A stretch of DNA of 64,000 nt from Leptasterias polaris (Eukaryota; Echinodermata; Asteroidea; Forcipulatida; Asteriidae), in contig JAZGTN010000096.1 of the NCBI GenBank assembly GCA_037783415.1, forward strand, positions 1,116,001-1,180,000. Direction: 5' to 3'. The notes under the pieces were generated by a model, which saw nothing but the letters and a program-made list of their open reading frames with translations, did no database searches and was not told the origin of the DNA. Both the position numbers and the translations under genes were made by a program. How positions within the stretch are numbered: position 1 is the stretch's first letter; every line of letters starts with the position of its first letter. This document shows positions 23,801 through 33,185 of this stretch, one piece after another.

Positions 23801-26800
23801 TTTTCACAGGTTTGTTATTTCGTGTATGTGGTTGATTACACAAAACATGAACACTGTCTGTGATTATTTTGTCAGCTCTGCCAATCCTGTATAATACCTT
23901 TAACTCCCAACCTTCAATTTTCATGCAACACATCATGCAACCATACTCTGAAATTTCTACACATTTTGTGGTAATTTTTCAGTGAAAGCAATGAACAATG
24001 GTATATGTTTTGTCAGTGATTTTGCGCATGTTTATATACATACTTGCAGTGCTTTATTTATTCTGCTTTCCATAACATTTGCCAGTAAGTTGACCAATCA
24101 TTCAGGACCATTTAACTGCATAAGCTATATGGTTAAACAACAGTTAAACAACAGTGTACAGGTTTATCTTAACACTGTGGATGTATTCATTGCATGATGT
24201 CATATTGCTGGCTATCATTTAAACACTGTGAATGATACTGACTGGTCATACAGTAGGAGGGTTATATACTGCATTGTCAGAGGCATGTTTTGAAATATAA
24301 GACCCATTTATTTACAAAGCACCATGTAACAGTTTACAAGGTGCTGCAACATGGGGCAATCTGCAGCCAACCATTTTAGAAAACACCAGGGCAAACCCCT
24401 TCTTACAACACATGGGACCTACAGCTTTATGTCCCTTCCGAAGGATGAAGCAATAATGGATAAGTGTCCTGAGGACACAAGTGTCAAGACCAGCAGCCAT
24501 TTTCACAAAACTTTTTGCAACTGTATAAGTCCACTTGAGCAAGATTTCTTGTGTAAGTGGTGCACAACTTAAGCAATAAGCGTTGCGCAAAAGGACTTGC
24601 GCAGTTGCGTTAAGTTTCTTGAAATGCTCCGTATTTTTGACCGCGTGAGGGCGCTCTCAAAAATAGTTCTTTCACTTCCGGGGGTATATGCAGTTATTGT
24701 CTGCTCAGCTCTGTGTACAGTTTTAACATCACCGTTATGTCACTTCTAATTCTGTGCGTGGTATAGTTTTTAGTTGCTTCTTAGTTTTTAGTTGTTTAGG
24801 CGGAGAACATTTGGTGGGCCTTGCTGTGAATGTGATTGTGTCTGGATTGGTGTGTGACCGGTTGTAAATTTAAAAACTTCCCTGCCGGGATCGGGACGGC
24901 AGCCTGACCGTGGTGGAAAGTCTTGCCACTTTCCGTCTATATAATTATGAGACAAAAAGACATCCCAGGTGCACAACTTGACGACCTCACTGCAGCATTA
25001 GTTATTCAGCTCAAACGTTGAATCTGGGATGTCTTCTTGTCACACGCCAATCCAGACACAATCACATTCACGCTAGCAACTGCAAGGCCTACATTACCAA
25101 CTGTTCTCCGCAAACAAAGAGTAAAGACTGCTTCAAATACTTCCCCCTAACAGTGAAGGACTGGAACACATTGCCACCAGACATCATATTCATCACGGAC
25201 AGTAACACCCTTTAAAGGAGCCGTTATAATCCACCTTAGAAGCAACTAAAAACTATACCGCGCACAGTAGAAGTGATGACAGATGAGCAGACGATAACTG
25301 CATATACCCTCGGAAGTGATAGAAATATTTATGAGAGCGCCCTCATACGTCGCATTGGCGGCTGGTTTTGAACACACTCTGCTTATCAGAAACACTAGAG
25401 CTTGAGCATGGTTTGCACTTGACTGCTCGGCTATAGCATTCCAAGTTTAGACACCATGCTCTGCCTCGCCATATTTCAGACCAATGGTTTTCAGATCCAA
25501 TTAACTCTATACAGTCACCGTCAAATATAAAATTTAGGGAAGCAGAGCGATATGTGCTTAGGTCTATGAATTTGGTCTTTAGGGCTATATAGCTGACCAA
25601 AGAAAAAAATGTTTTGATTACTTGATTACACTTTTGGCCAATACTAAATAAAGAGAAAAAATACAATTATTGAAGAGTTGGTCAATGGAGGAGCAGGTTT
25701 TAGTTCTTTCAGGAGGATGTGATGGTGCGGAGGCAGACCCTTATCAATTAATTGACATTTGTTTTGTTTGATTGACTTATTTCCCACCAGGTTGATGGAA
25801 TAGCTAATGTACATGAACTCCATGTATGGCAGCTATCTGGTAATAAATACATAGCTACAGCTCATGTATTATTCCATAGTATGGAAGACTACACTGTCCA
25901 AGCTCAAAAGATTAAATCATATCTTCATGATCAGGGTATTCATTCTACAACAATACAGCCAGAGTTTATTGGGGTAAGTACATGTCAACAGAATCTTGTA
26001 CAATCCTCTTAAGAATTGGTGTGCTCATATTTTGAGCTCATAACGTCCAATGAACTTGAATGAATGAATAATCAGGAATATAACTTTATTTCAAGTTTCG
26101 TTGTATTGCTGACTCTATAACTTGTCAATTTTACAGTGCTGTATTACTTGTACTCTGTGCTCGTACTCGAGTAGTACTTGTCTCCCATTTCAATAGTATT
26201 TTGCTACACAGGTCCAGTTATAATAAATATAAAATATAAATAAAAAAAGCTGAGTAATCAGAATATATAGTTATGGAAGAAAGTCAGTCAGTGTTTTGGG
26301 GTTCAATTCAGAATCGATGGGTTTACATCATGTAACTGGTAGCCTGTGATTGCACCTAGTGCTTAGCAGCTCTGTCAAACTCTGGGATACATGTTACAAA
26401 ATCAAACTAACCATGTCCTCAGCATAATGCTAAGTCAACAGAACATATACCACCTCTTCCAATACTTGGCAACTTTAGTTCACCAAAATTACTGACAAAA
26501 AAGCAGTCATGCCTGGGAACACTGAGTGTCCATGTGCATCATTCACAGCCAAGCTCAAAAGGGTTGGAAAAGAGAAAGATCATATCTCTCCTATTGTGAT
26601 AGTAAAAACAAAGGGTTTCAAAATGGATTGGGAAGATTTGGTATGCCACATTGAGAGCTACTTTTTGGGTGTGCAAAAAAGTGTTCAAGTCTCCTCAGAT
26701 CTCTGTAAAAAAAGAAAGTAAGAGTGACAGCTTTTGCCGTTTATTGCTGCTCTAAATAATTTGGTTATGAGAGGGTTAAGTATGAAACCAAGAAGATCGA

Positions 26801-29800
26801 TTGATTGGTAGTATTTGATTTGGGTCAGCATGCTTAATTTTCTCTTATAAGTATTTAACTAATGGACACTTGACTGTGTTTTCAGGACTACCCCAGTGAC
26901 ACCGTGGATGGTGTGGTGTGTAAGATACTGTGCAAACCAGACTCAGTGTGTGAAGCTCAGAAATGCTGTGATGATAACAAGAAATCAAAGAGGAAGTCCA
27001 TAGACCAACCTTCATCACCTTCTCCTAACACAGTAAGACATTTCAATCTCACTATCCAACTCCCTCCTAGTGTAGCCTGAATAATAACAGGGCTATCTTC
27101 AACTCCCTCCTAGTGTAGCCTGAATAATAACAGGGCTATCTTCAACTCCCTCCTAGTGTAGCCTGAATAATAACAGGGCTATCTTCAACTCCCTCCTAGT
27201 GTAGCCTGAATAATAACAGGGCTATCTTCAACTCCCTCCTAGTGTAGCCTGAATAATAACAGGGCTATCTTCAACTCCCTCCTAGTGTAGCCTGAATAAT
27301 AACAGGGCTATCTTCAACTCCCTCCTAGTGTAGCCTGAATAATAACAGGGCTATCTTCAACTCCCTCCTAGTGTAGCCTGAATAATAACAGGGCTATCTT
27401 CAACTCCCTCCTAGTGTAGCCTGAATAATAACAGGGCTATCTTCAACTCCCTCCTAGTGTAGCCTGAATAATAACAGGGCTATCTTCAACTCCCTCCTAG
27501 TGTAGCCTGAATAATAACAGGGCTATCTTCAACTCCCTCCTAGTGTAGCCTGAATAATAACAGGGCTATCTTCAACTCCCTCCTAGTGTAGCCTGAATAA
27601 TAACAGGGCTATCTTCAACTCCCTCCTAGTGTAGCCTGAATAATAACAGGGCTATCTTCAACTCCCTCCTAGTGTAGCCTGAATAATAACAGGGCTATCT
27701 TCAACTCCCTCCTAGTGTAGCCTGAATAATAACAGGGCTATCTTCAACTCCCTCCTAGTGTAGCCTGAATAATAACAGGGCTATCTTCAACTCCCTCCTA
27801 GTGTAGCCTGAATAATAACAGGGCTATCTTCAACTCCCTCCTAGTGTAGCCTGAATAATAACAGGGCTATCTTCAACTCCCTCCTAGTGTAGCCTGAATA
27901 ATAACAGGGCTATCTTCAACTCCCTCCTAGTGTAGCCTGAATAATAACAGGGCTATCTTCAACTCCCTCCTAGTGTAGCCTGAATAATAACAGGGCTATC
28001 TTCAACTCCCTCCTAGTGTAGCCTGAATAATAACAGGGCTATCTTCAACTCCCTCCTAGTGTAGCCTGAATAATAACAGGGCTATCTTCAACTCCCTCCT
28101 AGTGTAGCCTGAATAATAACAGGGCTATCTTCAACTCCCTCCTAGTGTAGCCTGAATAATAACAGGGCTATCTTCAACTCCCTCCTAGTGTAGCCTGAAT
28201 AATAACAGGGCTATCTTCAACTCCCTCCTAGTGTAGCCTGAATAATAACAGGGCTATCTTCAACTCCCTCCTAGTGTAGCCTGAATAATAACAGGGCTAT
28301 CTTCAACTCCCTCCTAGTGTAGCCTGAATAATAACAGGGCTATCTTCAACTCCCTCCTAGTGTAGCCTGAATAATAACAGGGCTATCTTCAACTCCCTCC
28401 TAGTGTAGCCTGAATAATAACAGGGCTATCTTCAACTCCCTCCTAGTGTAGCCTGAATAATAACAGGGCTATCTTCAACTCCCTCCTAGTGTAGCCTGAA
28501 TAATAACAGGGCTATCTTCAACTCCCTCCTAGTGTAGCCTGAATAATAACAGGGCTATCTTCAACTCCCTCCTAGTGTAGCCTGAATAATAACAGGGCTA
28601 TCTTCAACTCCCTCCTAGTGTAGCCTGAATAATAACAGGGCTATCTTCAACTCCCTCCTAGTGTAGCCTGAATAATAACAGGGCTATCTTCAACTCCCTC
28701 CTAGTGTAGCCTGAATAATAACAGGGCTATCTTCAACTCCCTCCTAGTGTAGCCTGAATAATAACAGGGCTATCTTCAACTCCCTCCTAGTGTAGCCTGA
28801 ATAATAACAGGGCTATCTTCAACTCCCTCCTAGTGTAGCCTGAATAATAACAGGGCTATCTTCAACTCCCTCCTAGTGTAGCCTGAATAATAACAGGGCT
28901 ATCTTCAACTCCCTCCTAGTGTAGCCTGAATAATAACAGGGCTATCTTCAACTCCCTCCTAGTGTAGCCTGAATAATAACAGGGCTATCTTCAACTCCCT
29001 CCTAGTGTAGCCTGAATAATAACAGGGCTATCTTCAACTCCCTCCTAGTGTAGCCTGAATAATAACAGGGCTATCTTCAACTCCCTCCTAGTGTAGGTTG
29101 AATAATAACAGGGCTATCTTCAACTCCCTCCTAGTGTAGCCTGAATAATAACAGGGCTATCTTCAACTCCCTCCTAGTGTAGCCTGAATAATAACAGGGC
29201 TATCTTCAACATAGATTGCTCAAGACCATTAGGATCCAATTGTGAGTTTTCTTTGATCTTGTTAAGATTTGGTGCATACAATTGATGCAGTTGAACCTAC
29301 TGAAGCCAGCTCCGGACATAGGGGACCTATCTGACTGTAGTTTTTAAGCAAGGTGTAAGTATCAGCTTGGATGCACAACAAAAAACCACCAATGTGCAAA
29401 GTGGCTTAGTGATAAGCACCATAACCAATCGATGCAATACACGCATGCAGTTGTATTTGAAGCAATCATTCTACATGTAGGTGCCAAAATGTTGTCCTTA
29501 CTACACCTCAACAACTGCTGCAAGGACAATCAATGCTCTTTTCATGTCTTAAGGGCAGCTTCACTTTTTTTATAAAAGAAATTTCTGATTGCATGAAATG
29601 GGAGACTTTTGGAAATCTCTGCCACTAGAGGGCAGCAGACCTACCAGGTAAAGTTGTTTGGCTGTTTCACTACTAATGTACTAGTACTACACAGTGTTAG
29701 GCTTTCGGATGGCGGGGGAAAAGGAAATAAACAACTATGTCGTCTGTCTGTGATCCCACTGTCTGGCAATGTTGTCAGTGTATGTTCCGTCTCTAAAAAT

Positions 29801-30702
29801 GCTTAGAGTAAATCATGTCACATGCAGATTGGCCTCCTGGATCGGCCCTTGTCGTTTGTGACCGTACGGATTGCAATGCTAGTGCTACTCGCCACACTCA
29901 GCACACCACTTTTTGTTCCAGAACAGTTTGGTACTGCCCACGACGTGTTTGGTATTGTGTTATCAAATCAAAAACACAGTAGGGTTGAATCTAAAATAAC
30001 TTAAAAGAAAAAAACAACACGCAAAACGCGAAGTATTTGTTGCCAAGTGCTGTCGGTGACCGTCACTCCCATGCTTTGCCTATTCCTAAAATTTTGACTT
30101 TACCTGGTGACGAGCGCCCTCTCTTGGTGATTGGCTGAAAGTCTAAAGTCTCCCATTGCCACGGTTGAAATTCTGCTGTAGTATTAAGTTTACAAGTACA
30201 ACAATCATAACTTTTTTTGGACAATAAGTCATTCTCTAAGTTTTCCCGTAGCATTCTTCACTCATTAACAGAAATGGCCTCTCGCTTTGCGCATTCTTAT
30301 ATTGTCATGTGTGAGCGTTTCTATTGGTCATGAACAACTATAAAATTATGCATAAGAATTTATCTACCAAATTGGAAGAGAACATGTTAAGACACTTGAG
30401 GCTTTGCCATTTCGAGATGGGTTATTTAATTCTGGATGTACAGAGTGCTATGTACACTTTGATGAAAGGCTAGTTGGACTGTGAAATACATGTACATGAT
30501 AATTTCTAGACATGATAATTTCTGCAGCATCCAAAGAATTAGCTTCTGAAGCAAGTATGTTAATTTGTTGATTCACAACAAGTTAACCAAGTTGTAAATT
30601 TATTAAGTTGTGTCAACTGCTGCTAATATTTTCTTCTTCTAATCTCTTGTACAGGTCGACACTTCAGACTTCAGTTCAAATCCCATGGATCAGGATGTGT
30701 GA
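17674..30702 (+). CDS. Zinc exporter, ZnT1-like (CDF family), 8 coding exons, 434 aa
   Basis: Exports zinc from the cytosol across a membrane by proton exchange, as known for the ZnT1 branch. Exons: 17674-17850, 18672-18900, 19213-19455, 20564-20758, 21762-21844, 25791-25973, 26886-27032, 30655-30702; all introns are GT-AG and the phases (0,1,1,1,0,0,0) are consistent. Transmembrane segments 1-4 occupy about residues 11-135, and segments 5-6 about 225-281. The zinc site has HxxxD in helix 2 (H43, D47) and in helix 5 (H231, D235). H43 favours zinc over the ZnT10-type manganese site, which has Asn there. A His-rich cytosolic loop (HGHSHGGGGHGHSH..., residues 139-161) lies between helices 4 and 5. 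The cytosolic C-terminal domain (282-370) has VHELHVWQLSG and TTIQPEF. The Cys-rich tail (380-395) resembles ZnT1. Start ATG 17674 is the first in the exon and gives the usual N-terminus. Ortholog assignment to SLC30A1 is likely, not proven. Confidence 0.93.
18672..18900 (+). CDS. ZnT coding exon 2 (TM3-TM4)
   Basis: Residues 60-135, starting FSKKTTPKNTFGWQRSEVLG, the conserved loop and helix-3 signature of this family. Acceptor GGAACAG ending 18671, donor GTAAGG at 18901; ends in phase 1. Confidence 0.93.
19213..19455 (+). CDS. ZnT coding exon 3 (His-rich loop)
   Basis: Residues 136-216. Encodes three HGHSH blocks (about 139-161), then a Lys-rich and an acidic segment; this is the cytosolic loop that collects zinc in ZnT proteins. 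Acceptor ATCCAAG ending 19212, donor GTAAAG at 19456. The His codons make a (CATGGACACAGT)-like internal repeat. Confidence 0.9.
19473..19634. repeat. Palindromic MITE in ZnT intron 3
   Basis: TTTCATAGAGCTGCTTAAGC (19475) returns in inverted form near 19615-19632. Starts only about 17 nt inside the intron. Related copies are at 37472-37630 and, diverged, 50480-50640. Confidence 0.65.
19785..20410. repeat. Minisatellite in ZnT intron 3, about 15 x 41 bp
   Basis: Unit AACATCACATTAGATTTGAG followed by TTGATGCTGGTGGATTGACGG. The first five units are divergent, the middle ones nearly identical, the last two divergent again, as expected for an array growing from its interior. Confidence 0.9.
20564..20758 (+). 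CDS. ZnT coding exon 4 (TM5-TM6)
   Basis: Residues 217-281 with NMRGVFLHVLGDALGS, holding the second HxxxD (H231, D235), then HYIDPAMSLIIV, the family's helix-6 entry. Acceptor GATTCAG ending 20563, donor GTAAGTCC at 20759; ends in phase 1. Confidence 0.94.
20807..21181. repeat. MITE (GGTATAC family) in ZnT intron 4
   Basis: Left end AAAAAGGGAATGTATACC, right end AACGTATACCTTCCCTTTAA; the ends are inverted copies. Internal TTTTTGAGATATCGTAGAAA matches the copies at 10529 and 35828. Confidence 0.7.
21285..21637. repeat. MITE with 27-bp inverted ends in ZnT intron 4
   Basis: GCTTAGGGGCCATTTAGAAT at the left is the near-perfect inverse of ATTCTGAATGGCCCCTTAGC at the right. About 350 bp, no coding capacity, with a (GGGT)n-like tract inside. 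Confidence 0.7.
21762..21844 (+). CDS. ZnT coding exon 5
   Basis: Residues 282-309, FRQSSMILLQSIPAEIDLEK, the start of the cytosolic dimerisation domain. Acceptor TTTCAG ending 21761, donor GTAAGTAG at 21845; ends in phase 0. Confidence 0.9.
21858..23493. mobile_element. TA-flanked 1.6-kb DNA element in ZnT intron 5
   Basis: An inverted repeat of about 50 bp beginning CACCTATCAATTGTATGACG (21858) is matched at the right end (to 23493), and both ends abut TA (21856-21857, 23494-23495). Inside are two direct copies of about 100 bp (22292-22390 and 23018-23116, words ATCGTGC, GTGAGAGATATAATATACCAC), roughly 726 bp apart. No transposase frame. It begins 13 nt after the exon 5 donor. Confidence 0.65.
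23545..23905. repeat. Dispersed repeat, probable MITE, in ZnT intron 5
   Basis: Starts GGCCCTGTACACTATTGGTA and ends near ATAATACCTTTAA, with internal TTTTTATCGCGCGCGATAAT (palindromic) and GACCAATTGAGCTCAAATTT. The last phrase recurs in inverse-related form near 59220 in the copy at 59128-59503. Confidence 0.45.
23990..24264. repeat. Dispersed repeat related to 36975-37100
   Basis: GTTGACCAATCATTCAGGAC and ACATACTTGCAGTGCTTTAT recur at 36975-37100. The right end CAGTAGGAGGGTTA (24251-24264) matches the terminal repeat of the 3093 and 14165 elements. Confidence 0.45.
24318..25440 (-). mobile_element. SINE copy broken by two palindromic insertions
   Basis: 24318-24497 and 25362-25440 are the 3' and 5' parts of the same SINE family as 10815-11245 (minus orientation). 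Between them sit a small palindromic MITE (about 24498-24622, CACAAAACTTTTTGCAACT) and a larger palindrome (24645-25351). The B-box region is damaged at the junction. Confidence 0.6.
24645..25351. mobile_element. Palindromic element carrying a LINE C-terminal fragment
   Basis: The arms GAGGGCGCTCTCA...GGTATATGCAGTTAT...GGTATAGTTTTTAGTTGCTTC (24645-24785) and their inverse (25235-25351) are about 110-140 bp. Further in, CGGAGAACA...CACAATCACATTCACG is again inverted (24800-24865 against 25045-25115). The right side translates (25018-25215) to a text ending CFKYFPLTVKDWNTLPPDI, the form of the extreme C-terminus of Jockey/CR1-type LINE reverse-transcriptase proteins. The element therefore seems to contain a captured LINE 3' coding fragment, partly copied in both arms. 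Confidence 0.6.
25791..25973 (+). CDS. ZnT coding exon 6 (C-terminal domain)
   Basis: Residues 310-370 with VHELHVWQLSGNKYIATAHV and GIHSTTIQPEF, both strongly conserved in CDF C-terminal domains. Acceptor CCACCAG ending 25790, donor GTAAGTAC at 25974; phase 0 at both ends. Confidence 0.95.
25974..26885 (+). other. ZnT intron 6, no other feature
   Basis: About 0.9 kb of unique AT-rich sequence. A 70-codon open frame at 26509-26721 has no recognisable family and no splice support. Confidence 0.6.
26886..27032 (+). CDS. ZnT coding exon 7 (Cys-rich tail)
   Basis: Residues 371-419, with CKILCKPDSVCEAQKCC, then a Lys/Ser/Pro-rich stretch. The Cys cluster is like that after the C-terminal domain of ZnT1. 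Acceptor TTTTCAG ending 26885, donor GTAAGA at 27033; phase 0. Confidence 0.9.
27058..29207. repeat. Minisatellite, 50 x 43 bp, in ZnT intron 7
   Basis: Unit AACTCCCTCCTAGTGTAGCC then TGAATAATAACAGGGCTATCTTC. The span divides exactly into 50 units. Nearly all look identical; one near 29096 has GGTTG in place of GCCTG. The array starts 25 nt after the exon 7 donor and stops cleanly at 29207. Each unit contains a TAATAAC, a pyrimidine-rich stretch and a TAG in that order. Confidence 0.95.
29598..30156. repeat. MITE in ZnT intron 7, about 560 bp
   Basis: Ends ATGGGAGACTTTTGG (29598) and AAAGTCTCCCAT (to 30156) are inverted copies; just inside are AGAGGGCAGC..ACCAGGTAAAGT and ACTTTACCTGG..GCGCCCTCT. 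A shorter family member lies at 47669-47812. Confidence 0.65.
30655..30702 (+). CDS. ZnT coding exon 8 (C-terminus)
   Basis: Fifteen residues VDTSDFSSNPMDQDV and the stop TGA (30700-30702). Acceptor TTGTACAG ending 30654. The short acidic end has no domain; chosen because it is the next acceptor in phase with a good pyrimidine tract and because the 3' UTR follows. Confidence 0.75.
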   Translation, partial: VDTSDFSSNPMDQDV

Positions 30703-31205
30703 CCTCCTTAACCTTTGACCTTTGACCTACATTTAACCACCGATTTTGCCCGCAGTTTTATATGGATCCTCAGTCTTGGAAAACCCAGGAAATTTCTTCT
30801 TTATACGAGGTGATGTTTAAGTGTGAAGTTTGAAAGGAACTGAGATGGATGCCAGGCTATTGCTTCTATTTCCTATGCAAGGTTGTAGTACTGGATCAAA
30901 ACAAAAGATGTGTATTTTTATCTAGTCCTTAATCTTAATATCTGATAAGCACTGTAGCTATCACTCCATTCTACCTCAGTTTAATTTCATAAAACTGTAT
31001 ACTAGTAAGCAATTATTGCAGAGTGGATTTGCATTGTGTCACTCATCTTCTGACTAGAACCGCCTGGGAAGTTAGTGACCTCTTGGTTTGTTTACAGTAA
31101 GCAGTTATTATGAAATATAAACTGTACTAAGGGAAGCTCAGTAAGCAAAAAACCTCTACTTTACAGTTAGTGGTGTTTGAAGCCTTGTATGGCATGGAAA
31201 ATAAA
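30703..31205 (+). other. ZnT 3' untranslated region, possible end
   Basis: Starts after the stop. A polyadenylation hexamer AATAAA is at 31200-31205; later ones are at 32239-32244 and 32562-32567, so the 3' UTR may extend beyond the stem-loop repeats. Confidence 0.5.
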
Positions 31206-31290
31206 AAGTAATTATAAATAGTAAACTTGCGGGTACAACCATTCCCCTGAAAATGAGCAGAGTGTACTGCTCAAACGTCCACACCACACC

Positions 31291-31306
31291 GGCTCTTTTC
31301 AGAGCC
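31291..31306 (+). promoter_or_regulatory. Histone-type 3' stem-loop, copy 1
   Basis: GGCTCTTTTCAGAGCC: six-base-pair stem and four-base loop TTTC, matching the 16-nt consensus at the 3' end of replication-dependent histone mRNAs that SLBP binds. The flanks differ from canonical (ACACC before; AACAC rather than ACC(C)A after). Confidence 0.6.
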
Positions 31307-31359
31307 AACACTCCTCCCAAAACGAGCTAAGTATACTGTTCAAACGTCCAGACCACACC

Positions 31360-31375
31360 GGCTCTTTTCAGAGCC
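31360..31375 (+). promoter_or_regulatory. Histone-type 3' stem-loop, copy 2
   Basis: Same 16 bases as copy 1, 69 bp downstream. Confidence 0.6.
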
Positions 31376-31428
31376 AACACTCCTCCCAAAACGAGCTAAG
31401 TATACTGTTCAAACGTCCAGACCACACC

Positions 31429-31444
31429 GGCTCTTTTCAGAGCC
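31429..31444 (+). promoter_or_regulatory. Histone-type 3' stem-loop, copy 3
   Basis: Same 16 bases, again 69 bp downstream. No histone coding sequence precedes any copy. Confidence 0.6.
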
Positions 31445-31460
31445 AACACTCCTCCCAAAA

Positions 31461-33185
31461 CATTTGTAGTTACTTCTTATCTACTTACAGGTTTTAAAAA
31501 AAAGCTTCTGATATTCAGCAGTCTCTGAGAGAAAGAAAAATGTACCCACATATCTTTATTGTTTGCTGGAGGTTGATCCATTGCAAACTTAGAACATTTT
31601 CACAAAAGTGGTACTCTAAAATAACTTGAAGGGTCATTATCTTTACGCATCTACTAGTTTTGTTTGAAGCATGGAGGCATTTCCAAATATATACCAAAGG
31701 TGTTCACCTTAGTTATATGAAGCTTGTTTATGAAGCTACAGGTAAACTAGTTTGGTTTGTAAGTATATTTATAATAGTATTTTATTTATTTGAGCAAGGT
31801 ATTTATTTGGATGTAACTTTATTATTTTCAGGCAGTGATGTTACAGTACAACACTCACACTGATGCAGGGTAACTTTTCTTAAAGCTGCTAAGCTAAAAA
31901 AAAGTGCTTAGCAAACTTGGTTGCCTGTTAGCCTCTGATAAGTTGGTAATGATTGAGTAACTATGGCATACAGTACATGGTTATACTTTTGTAAAGGAGA
32001 ATTGTACACCCAAATCATAAGCATTATCTCTGAACCTCAATCTGGTGCATGAACACGATGTGAAAATGTTTTTTTCACTTCAGTCAGTAGCAAACAAGAT
32101 TTTGACAATGTATTTCACTTGACTTTATTTTGCTACATGCTTAAGTTTAGCTAACAAAAACATTTTCTCATCACTAAACTATTATAAAGGAATAACTTTG
32201 GGCCAAATATTCCTAGTTACCAGTTTAGGAATTTGGGGAATAAATGTTAACATTTGGCTAACAGACTCCTTTTCCTGAGAAATAACTTGGGGCCAATTAT
32301 AACTAGATGTAGGTGTTGTCCTTACAATATTTACTCACTAAATATTATTGTGATTTTCACAAACGGTGTCTTTCCACTGTGCCTTTGGCATATTTAATAC
32401 TCAAACATTCAACAAAAACTATCATTTATAATAAATACTGTTGATGCTGTGTCTTATGTCTCAAGGATTTTATGTACCACCTAATAATATCTTGATCAAA
32501 AGGCAGCTTATAGCAGCTGTCATTTCCCTCTTGTTGGGACTAGCCTTTTTAAATACAAAGAAATAAATGCTATATGCTTCCACCAAGCGATACCAATCTG
32601 TAGACTAGCATGGTGCCTTCATTAGACAAAACAATTAGAATTATATTGAATGGTGAGTCAGTGGCGAGGTTAACTGTGCACTCTTTATGCATTCATCCCA
32701 TGGTATCATATTGCAGGTTGGCATCGTTTCTTTATCCTTGGCATCTCTTTGGTCAGAGCAATTTAAGGTTAAAAGCGCTTTTCAATTTTATTTTAAATTG
32801 GTCATTGCCATATGTACTCATATTTCATACTAGAAAACTTAATTGGGTCAGTGCTCTCTGGTTGTGGGTCAAGTATACAACCTCTGGAAGGCAGTCAGAG
32901 CCTGCTCATTCTAAACTCATTTTGGTGCTAGTTATCTCTTACTTGAGGTGCTTTGTCAGGTTTCAGAAGTTTTCTACATAATTTCCTTTCAACAATTGGA
33001 CAAAAATACCTTTCACAATGCCAAGTTTATTTATCCTGAAGTGTCCCAATTTATATTTAAATACAATTACATGTATACATGTTCAGTATGCGGTCAATAG
33101 TTTATAGAAACCAGGTGCAGGTCAAAGCCCAAGCTCTGCCATTGAAGGACCCTATCTACTCTTAAAGCTTAGTAATAACAATAAT
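31461..33185. other. Possible extended ZnT 3' UTR or intergenic
   Basis: No coding exon seen. Two further AATAAA hexamers lie at 32239 and 32562. A 123-codon open frame at 32610-32981 has no recognisable family. Confidence 0.45.

Larger units (their letters stand above)
31236..31460 (+). repeat. Tandem repeat, 3 x 69 bp, each with a histone-type stem-loop
   Basis: Units include CAAACGTCCAGACCACACC, then GGCTCTTTTCAGAGCC, then AACACTCCTCCCAAAACGAG. The second and third copies are nearly identical; the first differs upstream of CAAACGTCC. Confidence 0.9.

Noticed and set aside
27058..29207. CRISPR-like array
   Set aside because: Units are contiguous with no variable spacers, and the setting is a eukaryotic intron.
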